Shown here: one piece after another, positions 8,701 through 17,274 of the stretch
How positions within the stretch are numbered: the stretch's first letter is position 1
Layout: every line of letters begins with the position of its first letter
Assembly (NCBI GenBank): GCA_003427395.1
Contig: BFEA01000328.1
Location: forward strand, 280,909-303,155
Source: Chara braunii
Lineage: Eukaryota; Streptophyta; Charophyceae; Charales; Characeae
Reading direction: 5' to 3'
DNA length: 22,247 bases
Notes under the pieces: generated by a model
Seen by the model: the letters and a program-made list of their open reading frames with translations, nothing else
Told to the model about the DNA's origin: nothing
The model's database searches: none
Position numbers and translations under genes: made by a program

Positions 8701-9651
8701 ACAGAGCATGACCCTACAAACGGACTGCGGCATGAACCGCATAAATAAGGGGGAAGCCGAACGCTTTTTGGGGGTGCTAATTTCTTAGGACTCGTGCCAA
8801 AATGCTCAGGAAGAAATTCTGCAAAATCAAATTATTTCAAAAAATCAAAGCCTGAGGCCCGACACCACACCTATCCTTGTCTGGTCGTGCACTGGTAGTA
8901 AACGGATCCCTTCTTTCCCTCCTTAATTTTGTGGGATCGATCCGTATGATGTCTCCCTCTTTCTTGGCATTCACCAAGAGAATTGCAGCAAGATTCATAT
9001 GGAAACCGAAAGCAAAACAAAAACAAGGGTTTATCTCTAAGGTTGCATGAGAACTTATCTCCCAAACACGAGAAAAGGGAGGGTTGGGAATGGAAGACCC
9101 ACTGAGAAGGAACTGTCTGCAGTTAGCCACTTGGGTAATAACGGCCTCTAATAATGACAGACCAGAGCATTGGATTAAAATGAACGAACATATTTTAGCA
9201 GAGGAATGGGGCCTTGCGCGAGAGGAGGATGTCTGGTTGTGCCTTCAGCTGGACTCCTTTGTCAAAAGAAAGATTCAATCCAAGTTCTGGGCAGATGTGA
9301 TAAAAGTCTGGAGAAAGGTTAAACCCACAGATGGGCCTAGCCGGTCACAAAGGCAGAGGTGCTCAACTAACCGTTGTTCGACAACCTGCACATTCGAGAC
9401 CAAAAAGGAATTAGCTTTCGAGCAAATAAAGCACGAGGCACCTTTGGTGATAGATGGATAAGGGAGGGGTCCTCAGAATAAAAGACCTTTGGGACGAAAT
9501 CCTAGGTAACTGGCTCACTCTCACTGAACCGAAACAACACTTAGAGTACCTGCAAAATGTGGGGGAAAAGAGAACGGACCTTATCAATGCAATCCCCCAA
9601 AGGTGGAAAGAGCTATTGTCACCTGAAGCAGTAGACCCCCCCAGAACCTGA
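8701..9651 (+). pseudogene. LINE-A ORF2, post-RT (thumb/connection) region, broken
   Basis: Recognised by the conserved plant LINE features GRALVVNGSLLSL (about 8885-8925), FIWKPKAK (about 8996), a VAWE-like site with Trp changed to TGA (9048-9050), then KGGLGMEDP (about 9076-9101). Frame 3 continues to 9461, then frame 1 resumes with GGVLRIKDLWDE (about 9463-9498), the usual linker before the zinc tail. There is no enzyme active site here; the region helps RT bind RNA and DNA. Confidence 0.65.
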
Positions 9652-10738
9652 TACATCACTCAGGAACAGCCGGACCCGCCAGCCTACTGAAAGTTGATCG
9701 GCTATAAGGAAGATGGCTGCAGATCCTTTCAAGAATGGAGGAAGACACCATACTCCACACAACTACATAGAATACAACCAGCAGACGATGACAGCGTAAG
9801 CAACAGTGTTCAGGAGGACGAGGTTAGTACACCACCGTTGGGAGCCTCACTGCTTCAGATTAAAGTTAAGGAGGAATGTAATGAGAAGGGTGTCTATAAA
9901 GTACTCTCAACCTCAGACATGCCTCTGATCAAGCGTTTACTGGATGTATCAGCCTGGGGATGGCCAGGCCTAGGTAAGGAGGGCACGATATTGCCACTGT
10001 CTGAGATGAGATATACTATCGAACTGCTACTTCCGGAGAGAAGACTAGAAGTTGTGGCGTTGGAAAGATGGAATGACCATATCATAGAATCAAAGGAAGT
10101 GGTGGTAAGGGACATAAGCAGACTTTGGAAACAACTCCAGCATTTACCTTCACAGAGACACACAGTGATCCTCTGACAGCTATCACTATTGGTAACTCCG
10201 TCAGCAGTTTGGCTGGTGGGACGGGGAATGGATATTCCAATTGAGTGCAAACGATGCACATGGCCCTTTGAATCGACAACCCACCTATGGTGGCACCTAT
10301 GGTGGGACTGCCCTGCTTCTAGACGCGTTTGGAAGTGGTGGGCTACTCATTGGAAGGACTTTGCTGCATGGGACTGAGACTATAATAGAGATTGCGCCCT
10401 GCTGGGGCTAATTCCTCCCGCAGTACAGCCGCTAGAAGGGCTAGGATATGTGGTGCAGGCCTGCAAGGCGATCATCTACTCTACGATCTGGGAGATCAGA
10501 AACAGGTCTACGTTTGAAGGAAAAGGCTCCTCCTATAGAGAAATCAAAACCACTATCTGCTCCAAGCTAAGACAGTATATCAAGTCTGATTGGTACAGAA
10601 GACACGGTGCGAGAGAGCCAGTAGGCAAAGGCCTGAGGTGGTTTCTCAGAACTTGGGGGGCAAGCAGAGACTCCATGTGGTTGGTAACAGTTGGTTCGGA
10701 AGGAAAACTGCAATTCTGCAATTGGCTGAAGCAATAGT
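9652..10738 (+). pseudogene. LINE-A ORF2 C-terminus with zf-RVT zinc domain, broken
   Basis: Mostly frame 1 with stops at 10174-10176 and 10375-10377. The zf-RVT signature CKRC (10246-10257) is followed by HLWWHLWWDC and WKWW. A 12 bp tandem duplication at 10282-10305 doubles HLWW and changes the His-Cys spacing. The last segment (10450-10737) has the common tail pattern IIYSTIWEIRNRSTFEGK and ends at TAG 10735-10737. zf-RVT is typical of plant L1 and RNase H-type proteins and supports a plant host. Confidence 0.75.
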
Positions 10739-11406
10739 TAAAGTGTTAACTTGTTAATGTTGTTAATAAAACATAGGTAGTAGTAATAGTCATCGCACAC
10801 TTTGCGGGGAAAATTGATCCTTTTAGAAGTGTTCTTAATTGTATTGGACATCATTGTGTAATCGAAGGTAATAGAAAAGACTGAGCATGGTTTAAACAAA
10901 GATTCAGACCCAAAACAGACTAGAATGAAAAGTAATCGCAGGTAATAACCAGGACAGTCGGTTTATTTAGCCACAGGAGGCTGGCAAACACTGTAAGATG
11001 CAGACCAACATTTTTTGGGGAAAGTGGAAGGAGTGTCACAATAGGGCTAAGTGTTAAAGCAGGCCAATTTAGACCCGCGTTCCTCAACACCTGGTTGCGG
11101 TGCTTATTTTACATTGCTTTGGTTTTACCTTTTTTCCTTTGTTTTAGGAGTGTAGTTGAGAAGAGCAGAGAGCTCGAGACACAGATCTGACAAGAGCAGA
11201 GGGCTCGATACAATGGCCTTACAATTTCTGTGGGAAGCAAGTCCTGCAGCTCACCAGGATACGACGAACAGAAGCTGGCCTCGTTAGGGGCCCAGGTACT
11301 CACCGGGTTGTTTGTTGAGGATTCCCGGCCTCAGAGTTGTGCTTTGTCATGCTTTGAACAAAGGATCCTCTACCTTTTCCCGAAAAAAAAAAAAAAAAAA
11401 AAAAAA
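10739..11406 (+). other. LINE-A 3' region and poly(A) tail
   Basis: Non-coding, with AATAAA at 10765-10770, a pyrimidine-rich stretch at 11120-11148 and the repeated AGAGCAGAGAGCTCGA/AGAGCAGAGGGCTCGA at 11162-11209. It ends in 24 A residues (11383-11406). It may be the 3' UTR, or it may include an unrelated fragment, because the AATAAA is more than 600 bases before the tail. An 8 bp hairpin, TGAATCCA/TGGATTCA, follows the tail (11411-11430). Confidence 0.5.
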
Positions 11407-11484
11407 TCCTTGAATCCACCGCTGGATTCACACGGACATCTAGCATTTTTGAGGTCGCGCCCTGTCATATGTGATTGAATGCTC

Positions 11485-11506
11485 AGCGTTGAGGTAGCTC
11501 AACGCT
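11485..11506. repeat. Inverted repeat, 9 bp perfect arms
   Basis: AGCGTTGAG (11485-11493) and CTCAACGCT (11498-11506) flank a four-base loop. The motif resembles the palindrome at 2886-2901, and again it is next to a U6 remnant. Confidence 0.8.
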
Positions 11507-11520
11507 GCTAGTGGGGCATC

Positions 11521-11588
11521 GCCCCGGGACATCCTGCGCAAGAATGGTACACATGAATAGAGAAATGGTCTAAAAAAAAAAAAAAAAA
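11521..11588 (+). pseudogene. U6 snRNA retropseudogene with internal deletion and poly(A) tail
   Basis: Bases 11521-11534 match the U6 5' end (CCCCGGGACATCC). The sequence then jumps directly to the U6 3' half, TGCGCAAGAATGGTACACAT (11535-11554), and GAGAAATGGTC (11560-11570), followed by 17 A residues (11572-11588). The middle of U6, including the ACAGAGA box, is missing. A poly(A) tail on a Pol III RNA that normally ends in U residues is the mark of LINE-mediated retroposition. It cannot work as a spliceosomal RNA. Confidence 0.85.
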
Positions 11589-11616
11589 TCCCATTTTGTA
11601 GCATGCGGTGACCCTC

Positions 11617-11790
11617 TTTTTTTTTTTTTCCTTTTTNTTTCAAACAACCCGATCGGATGCTAGGTGTGCTGATAAGAGCAGACACATCTAGCATCGTCGG
11701 GGAGGCCCATCTATTGGTGGGGAGCAACACCTGCTGGAAATCGGGTCCAGCGTCCCTTGGATACATCTTTGTGGTACAGTGTTTGTTGGG
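11617..11790 (-). repeat. SINE-like repeat, family R1 (copy 2) with poly(A) on minus strand
   Basis: The plus-strand T run (11616-11640, with one ambiguous base at 11637) is the element's tail. CAAACAACCCGATCGGATGCTAG, TGCTGATAAGAGCA and the block 11710-11757 (homologous to 2-49) follow. The 5' end is unclear, somewhere after 11757. It could also be the poly(A) end of LINE-B. No tRNA-derived promoter was recognised. Confidence 0.6.
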
Positions 11791-12556
11791 CATATGGCCA
11801 TTAGAGTTGTTGTTCCTGAACTTCCTTCTCTTCCCCGGGGCTGCCTATATTACCCTTCCAATTTGCAAAGCTCCTACTTCCCACTGGCCTAGCCCTACCC
11901 AGGATAGTGTCCGCTGTGCTTCAATATCTACGCTCGTCCTGCCGGTAATGGCTAAACTCCTACCCTTGGTGTATGCAACCCCCCTTTATTCTAACCCCCC
12001 ATTTCTGAAACCCTTTGTACCTGTTAAACCTTGTGCCCTCTTCAAATCCCGCGTTTTCCTCAACAATGAACCTTAAAGTTCTTGACAACCGGAAAGCAGC
12101 GAAGGAGAACAAGAGTCTTTTGTCAAAGCCCCTGACATGTGTAGTACGTGTGTCTTCTCACACAGTGGTATCCATCAGCCCTCCCTTATTCACAAATACA
12201 ACATTTATGCCTGGAGGATCTTTCAGACCCCTGAAACCTCTGCCTTTCTCATAAGCTTTGTGTGCCGCAATCTGATCCTTGCACCCATGTCAACAGGGGA
12301 GCAATGGGATAAGCAAGTACTTCTTATCGCCCATCCCTAAGCGAGTATCTCTTATCGCCACTCCCGACTTGGGGCGGTCCTTATCTCTCAGACCAGCCTC
12401 CTTCCTCAACCCCCCTGTTCTTTGTTGCCAAATCAGCGCCTTTGGGTGCGCACGTCTTCACAGTGCCAACTGATGTTCCCTGGTGCTGTTGCTGTTGTCT
12501 GTTCCTGCGTGTTGTTGATGGTTCTGTCGACTATTCAGTCCTGGAGGCCTTGATTG
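11791..12556. other. Non-coding stretch, possibly LINE-B 3' region
   Basis: There is no ORF with family features. It contains two 28 bp direct repeats (12311-12338 and 12339-12366; about 22 of 28 matching, CTTATCGCC core). As it lies between the LINE-B ORF2 end and a minus-strand poly(A), it may be the LINE-B 3' UTR. This is positional inference. Confidence 0.35.
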
Positions 12557-13200
12557 TCACCAACAGCCATGGATGGTGGGGTGGAGGGAGAGGGGAGGCG
12601 GGGGGGCAGCAGGCGAAAGAGGGGGGGACGGGATTTGAAGGGCGGGGGGGGCGGGGTGTGTGCAGGGACCATCCGTGACCCACACGAAGTCGGTTCGTAG
12701 ATATAGAACTTCAAACTCACTGAAGGGTCTGCGTTGCCAAGTGGCTTCTATGGTCCTCCATGGCTTCCAATGGATGTTGAGCTCCGGGTCCTGTTCTGAG
12801 AAAATGTTATTCGGGTCCTGCCAAAGCTGGCGATAGTTGTCGATCATAGTTTGTCTGAGTGCGTGGTCTTTCTGCTCCCAGAGATTCTGTTTAAGGGATT
12901 TCTAGGCTTCTTGTGTGTGGGATGTGATGACGTCTTCTATCGCCTGTTGCGCTTGCGGCAACCCGAATCCATATTCTTTTCTTTCAAATGAACATTTGGT
13001 TCTCCAGGCCATCATAAGGACGTGCAGTCTCGTGTAAGAGAAGAGGTTAGTTGCAAAGGTGACCATTGGGCCAATAGATGTTGATTCTTGGCCAGCAGCA
13101 AGAGGCCCAGGTCTCATGGGATATGTTTGCCTGTGAGAGCGTGGAATGCCGCATCCCACCACTGCCACAGTTGCTTGACCATCGGACATGCCAACAAGCA
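12557..13200 (-). pseudogene. LINE-B ORF2 C-terminal tail, frameshifted
   Basis: After the zinc domain the frame shifts near 13114. FATNLFSYTRLHVLMMAWR (about 13000-13060) and FERKEYGFGLPQAQQAIEDV follow, to a stop at 12902-12904. Another shift then gives DHALRQTMIDNYRQLWQD and a proline-rich end, stopping at about 12557. The WxxR and long helical pattern is like the tail after zf-RVT in plant LINEs. Confidence 0.55.
12570..12660 (+). other. G-rich tract, quadruplex-capable
   Basis: From 12578 four G runs of three or more (GGGG, GGG, GGGG, GGGGGGG) are separated by loops of three or four bases, and more G runs follow to 12656. The tract sits at the very end of the LINE-B ORF2 reading frame, which there encodes a proline-rich tail on the minus strand. 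Confidence 0.6.
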
Positions 13201-15094
13201 ATGTTCGATCGTTGCTCTAGCGGGTGGTGTCGCTCTTCCACAATATGAGCAAATGGGAGACAGCAGGCCCTTTTGTTCCAGGTCCGTTCTTGACACGAGC
13301 CAATTTGGAGTGGGAAGGCAGCGGTGCAAAATCTGCCACTGCAGGGACCTGAGGTTGGTAGGCATAATTGTAGCGTATCGGGACCACGGTAGGTGGTCCA
13401 ACAGCTTCTGGTCCATCGGCGAATCTCGTGCCCATCTTTGCGACAACGCTTCATCAATTGGCAGATTTGGTTTTGAGGCTCTGTAGGCCCCTTTCACCGT
13501 ATAGTCCCATACGTGCATAGGTCTTGCGCCGGGCCATTCCCACTCAGCCGGATCAAATGGCAGTCTGACAATCGGGATTGTAGGCTCGTACACGAAGAAG
13601 CCGTTGTCCGCATCTCCCACCACTCTAACTAGCATTAGCCCACCCCACATTTCAATTGCATCCAAGTCTTAATTCCTTGTCAGTTTGGAGAATCTGGCAC
13701 CCGACACCTGGGGTTCATGAGCATGTAAAGTACAACGCCCTTCCTCATTCCGACTGACCTTATAGACGACGCGCGGGAGGGGTAAATCTGCATATCTGAC
13801 GACCTAGTCACCCGGCAGCACCAGTGGGCCCTTTGCGAGGACCCGTCTCCAAGCCAAGGGGAGTGTTTCCTTCAGTTGGAGCATTTTGTCTTCCACGTTT
13901 TTGGCATGTTTCAATTTTTGTTGCAGCTGGTCCCCCCTGACCCAGTCTGCTCTTAACGGGTCCCACAGGTCCCCCACCGTGTATACCCCTTTCTTGGCCC
14001 ATGTGAGCCAAGGGGAGTTTGTCGTTAGCTTAAAGGGGGTGTCCGTCTCGTCGAGAATGTAAGGGTTTCCGAAAAGAGGTTGACTCCACACATCCTGCCT
14101 CTTAGTCGGTGGTTGTTTTTGTTGCGGTGCGGATCGCCTCCAGAGCTTAATCATGTTGGGCCACAATGGGTCATTGTTTATGTCTTTCCTGGTTTTGCGG
14201 GCTGGGGAGCCCCCTTGCGTTGGTTGCTGGGGGGAGGGGATTGTCCAGTGATTATTAGTTACCCATTGGAGGGGGTGATCCCAGCTATCTGTTGTCGATT
14301 CCGGGGCCAGGTTAGCTATTTGGAGGGAGGCCAGCGGACCCCATGATATGTCATTGCCTACCAACAGTTTGATCAGCACTTTGAAGATCAGGGCCTCACT
14401 TTCCCTTTCTGGGTCGAGTATCCCCATCCCCCCTTTGGTTCTTGGTTGTGTGACGACATCCCAACTCACCCAGTTCAAACAGTGTTGAGCATTGGCGCTG
14501 TTTTTCCACAAATATTTGGTGAGCGCTTTTCTCAGTTTGGTATTTTGTTGCTTCTTAAGCGGCCACACTGCTAATTTGTACCAGATGACCGCCATGATGG
14601 CGTTGTTAATTGCCAGAGCCCGCCCTACCAGCGAGGTATGTAGCCCTTCCCATTTTGCCAGTCGGTCAATGGTTGTATCCACTAGTATGTCGCCATGGTC
14701 CGGCGGCGGGCCCAGTGCCGTGAGTCTCACCCCCAAAATCTTTATGGCCTCTTCCTTATGGGCCCATGCGACGCTGGGTTCACAAGGGGGGGGAAGTGCT
14801 TTCGGGTGGAACCACCACCCCTCCGTTTTGGAGCCACAGTTCACTTTCATGTCTGCCGCCAACGAGAACAGGTGTATCACCTGGGTGAGGGCTCTGAGGC
14901 TGTCCAGGTCTGCACTAATGAGAACCGTGAAGTCATCTGCAAACAGCGATGTTACCGGGACCAGATGTTGGGGAATTTTCGGGATGGGCACCTTGGCGAT
15001 GTCGGGGTGAGCTCTGATTAGTGAGGCCAAGGCTTCCATTACAATCACAAACAACAAAGGCGCAATAGGATCCCCCTGGCGCACAGATCTTTGT

Positions 15095-15097
<3 letters not shown>
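13114..15097 (-). pseudogene. LINE-B ORF2, C-terminal part of RT plus zf-RVT domain
   Basis: Encodes the second half of a LINE reverse transcriptase. It begins QRSVRQGDP at the left edge of a break (15097). LFADD (about 14934-14948), the catalytic Asp pair, is intact. It continues through the thumb (GRALAINNAIMAV, GGMGILDPE) and a long linker to the zf-RVT finger, CSYC (13240-13251) with H and C about 13-21 residues later, then LWQWW. The frame is open for 426 codons to TAG 13804-13806, continues in the same frame, meets TAA 13669-13671, and then is open to 13114. Only two stops in about 660 codons indicate a younger copy than LINE-A. RT fingers and motif A are missing, so the enzyme cannot function. 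Confidence 0.85.

Positions 15098-15126
<29 letters not shown>
15098..15126. repeat. Poly(T) tract at the break in LINE-B RT
   Basis: A run of about 28 T begins immediately after the RT coding sequence stops matching. This is the pattern of a minus-strand retroelement poly(A) tail inserted against LINE-B. No matching target duplication was found at the other side. Confidence 0.7.
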
Positions 15127-15789
15127 AGGGTAGCGCAGTTTTCTCAAAGGCTGTGCCCTCTTTTTAATCAGCACCTGCTCAATGCGAGGACACTCTTACA
15201 GGGTCTGTTGGCTCTCCAGCCTCCAACTCATTTCCTTCTTTTGGTTGGTGAATTCACCCGGTTGGGCAAAGTGTCCACATTTGTCTCCTAGGTGAGGAGC
15301 CTCTGCTCAAAGGAAGATGTAGATGAGGGTTGTTGGCAATATGGACCCATTTCAGAAAAGGTGATGCCATTTGCCCTTACCACTGCGGCAGACTGTGGCC
15401 GACGTATTTCGCTTCTCCGAATTATTGTTTAGAAAGTAGGTACAAAAGCTTTCTGTAGCATTTCTTTTGCCTTTTTTGAATTTTCCTATTCTGTTAAAAT
15501 GTTTCGCACCTTTGAGTTTGTCTTCTCAACTCAACGGTGCAAGTGGGACGAGGCGCCAGAGGGATGCTCTTATCACCACTGAACTGTTTCCCCTTCTTTT
15601 TTTTTTTTCTTTTTTTTTTTTTCGGGTTGGGGGGGAGAGGGGGGGGAGGGAACCACTGAGCTGCGGCTTGCACTATGTTTGGAAAAAAAAAAAAAAAGGG
15701 AAAAAAAAACAACGAAAAAATGGCAGCTGCCTCCAATTCGAAGGACCGTATACAGCAGCTGGGTTAGGGGTAGAGTTAGTGAAAGGTTA
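15127..15789. other. Foreign segment with homopolymer tracts, no gene seen
   Basis: Holds T-rich runs (15597-15622), a G-rich run (15628-15648) and A-rich runs (15682-15720). The ORFs here are low-complexity translations. The part next to the poly(T), 15127-15300, may be the 3' end of an unidentified minus-strand retroelement, but no coding domain is recognisable. Confidence 0.4.
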
Positions 15790-15951
15790 CTTAAACCACC
15801 AGTACTTGGCCCAGCTATCGGCCGTGGAAAAAAAAAAAAGAGTAGAAACGTTCGTAGTCGGATGAATTTAGGCGCTCCTGTGGTAGCCCGTACGTTTCCT
15901 AAAATCGTGGCGCGGTAATGGGCACGACTCTAGGAAGTACTGGTGCTTTAA
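15790..15951 (+). mobile_element. MITE copy 1 (about 160 bp)
   Basis: Ends are CTTAAACCACCAGTAC (15790-15805) and GTACTGGTGCTTTAA (15937-15951), inverted relative to each other with one main mismatch. Its body matches the reverse complement of 15983-16139, including CGGCCG, an A-rich run, GTAGAAACG and GGATGAATTT. There is no transposase inside. The family (Tourist/Harbinger-like or other) cannot be told, as the target duplication is not clear. Confidence 0.65.
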
Positions 15952-15986
15952 ACCACCAGTGCCAAAAAAATAAATAAATAAATAAA
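15952..15986. repeat. Linker with (AAAT)n microsatellite
   Basis: An extra MITE end motif (AACCACCAGTGCC) is followed by A7 and four to five AAAT units. It joins the two inverted MITE copies. Confidence 0.8.
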
Positions 15987-16139
15987 CCACTAGTACCTCC
16001 GACATTCGCAACGGGTAATGCGCCCTGAGCGCTCGGATGAATGGGCCTGGACTAGAGAGCCCAAATTCATCCAAGTAGAAACGCTTCCACTTTATTTTTC
16101 CCCGCGGCCGTTATATGGTCAAGGTACTGATGGTTTAAG
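15983..16139 (-). mobile_element. MITE copy 2, inverted relative to copy 1
   Basis: Ends are TAAACCACTAGTACC (15983) and GTACTGATGGTTTAAG (16124-16139). Read on the minus strand it aligns along most of its length with 15790-15951. It contains its own hairpin at 16035-16072 (GGATGAAT..GGGC against GCCC..ATTCATCC). The two copies make a roughly 350 bp imperfect palindrome. Confidence 0.65.
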
Positions 16140-16206
16140 GGTAGGTGCCAGTGAAGCCATTAGGAACTCCCTAGGGTGATAGTTGGTGGTCGTGACTCAT
16201 CCAGGG

Positions 16207-16233
16207 TCTGGCCCTGTAAACTAAAGGGCCAGA
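16207..16233. repeat. Short hairpin, 9 bp perfect arms
   Basis: TCTGGCCCT (16207-16215) and AGGGCCAGA (16225-16233) with a 9-base loop. No T run follows, so this is not clearly a terminator. Confidence 0.75.
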
Positions 16234-16460
16234 TAGAGGGTGTGAGTTACCGGTTGGTCAACTTAGGGGCTACTAGGAGATTGTTTGGGCCTGGGGTCCG
16301 AAGTTCCCGTGCGACCAGTCTTGTTAGATTCTGCTTCCAGTGGGGCTGGGTCATGGCTAGCCCTGGTGCCGGTTCGTTAGACACTCCTTGGGGCATCCTC
16401 AGGGACCAAGGAAGTTTCCTTGGGGGTTTGGAAGGAAATTTTCGTCGTCGTTCCACCTAT

Positions 16461-16562
16461 CCTTCGGCAGCTAGACCATAGCATAGTCAGCCATGGGGAG
16501 GGCAATGCCTTGGTTCATTGAGTGATGTCTGTCTTGCTACGGTATGGTCCAGCTGCCGAAGG
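16461..16562. repeat. Inverted repeat, 20 bp arms
   Basis: CCTTCGGCAGCTAGACCATA (16461-16480) and TATGGTCCAGCTGCCGAAGG (16543-16562) are complementary except for one base and enclose 62 bases. It may be the terminal repeats of a very small element or a hairpin-RNA source. Sequence from 16234 to 16460 and from 16563 to 16800 shows no other supported feature. Confidence 0.8.
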
Positions 16563-16801
16563 CGGGAAATTTTGAAAGGCGCTGGCGACCAGGGAAAAAA
16601 AAAAACCCTAAAAAGCAAAGGACCCCCCCATTCGAAAATCAAATTTCAAATTGGGTGTTGGACGTCACGACGGTGACGCGCGGCAGGTGGCATTCATATC
16701 TGTGACGGTGGAAACGGGCATTTGCAGTTGCGTAGTGGAGTCCTCGTACGTCGTCACGAATTTGTGAGCGCCCAACGAAGATCCATTGCCATCGCCTCTG
16801 C

Positions 16802-17272
16802 ATGTCGGCGCGCCTATGTGTTGAGTCGAGCACACGCTGGGAACGTCGTCAAGGACATGGTGCTGAGGTTACGGTAGTCGTGCCGAGTTGGTGGGCTGTT
16901 GTATTTTCGTGGTTCATTTGCATTGCAACACACATGCTGATGGAGGGCGGCAGCGAAGACGAACGTGCGAAGTTGACGACGATCGAGAAGACGGTCGTGG
17001 CGGTGGCCGTCACAGTCGTGCTCTTTCGTTGTCAGCAGGAGAGGGCATTGGGTAGAATGAGAGCGCAGATCCGCCCCCGGAGGAGGAAGACGCTTCATCA
17101 AGTCTCAGTCGAAGGGCTGGATACATTGGCCATCACGGAGGCTGCAGTTCAGGTTTGTTGTGCCATGGGTTGCAGTGTTCTTCCACGAGCGAAACTGAGG
17201 TGGTGGATGAAAAGGAGGACGGGGGAGGCGTGGGAGGATCTAAGGCAATGCGATGATGAGTCGTGGTCACGG
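16802..17272 (+). pseudogene. Harbinger/PIF-like transposase N-terminal remnant
   Basis: The open frame runs from ATG 16802 to a stop at 17303-17305. Near its end (about 17190-17265) it reads LRWWMKRRTGEAWEDLRQCD, which resembles the region just before the DDE domain of plant Harbinger-type transposases (WW-x-K-x-RTG-x-x-WEDLR-x-CDD, from general knowledge of the family). The N-terminal 60 residues are not recognised and have hydrophobic stretches. The match stops abruptly around CDDESW, where LINE-B sequence begins on the other strand, so the catalytic DDE part is absent. It is a truncated, inactive piece. Confidence 0.45.
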
Positions 17273-17274
17273 TC

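Larger units (their letters stand above)
3679..11406 (+). mobile_element. LINE-A: degenerate plant L1-type retrotransposon
   Basis: The order is 5' region, ORF1 with zinc knuckle, ORF2 (endonuclease, RT, zf-RVT tail), 3' region and A24 (11383-11406). This is the layout of plant L1 elements, which copy by target-primed reverse transcription. A possible target duplication is ATGCTTGAAT (3669-3678) against ATCCTTGAAT (11406-11415), 9 of 10 matching; the boundaries depend on it and are uncertain. The element carries many frameshifts and stops, a nested 397 bp insertion in ORF1, internal duplications and several lost catalytic residues, so it cannot be autonomous. It is a different family from LINE-B, because the zinc motifs and protein sequences differ. 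Confidence 0.75.

Noticed and set aside
11440-11793. 117-codon minus-strand ORF
   Set aside because: It crosses a U6 pseudogene, two homopolymers and an ambiguous base; composition is not protein-like.
12442-12678. ORF with a cysteine run and glycine-rich end
   Set aside because: Its sequence comes from TGT/TGC and G-rich simple DNA and overlaps LINE-B ORF2 on the other strand.
13088-15021. Plus-strand ORFs of 88-172 codons
   Set aside because: Antisense shadows of the LINE-B RT and zinc tail, which have clear motifs on the minus strand.
16176-16481. 101-codon plus-strand ORF and its minus-strand partner
   Set aside because: No recognisable domain, and hairpins run through it; chance ORF more likely.
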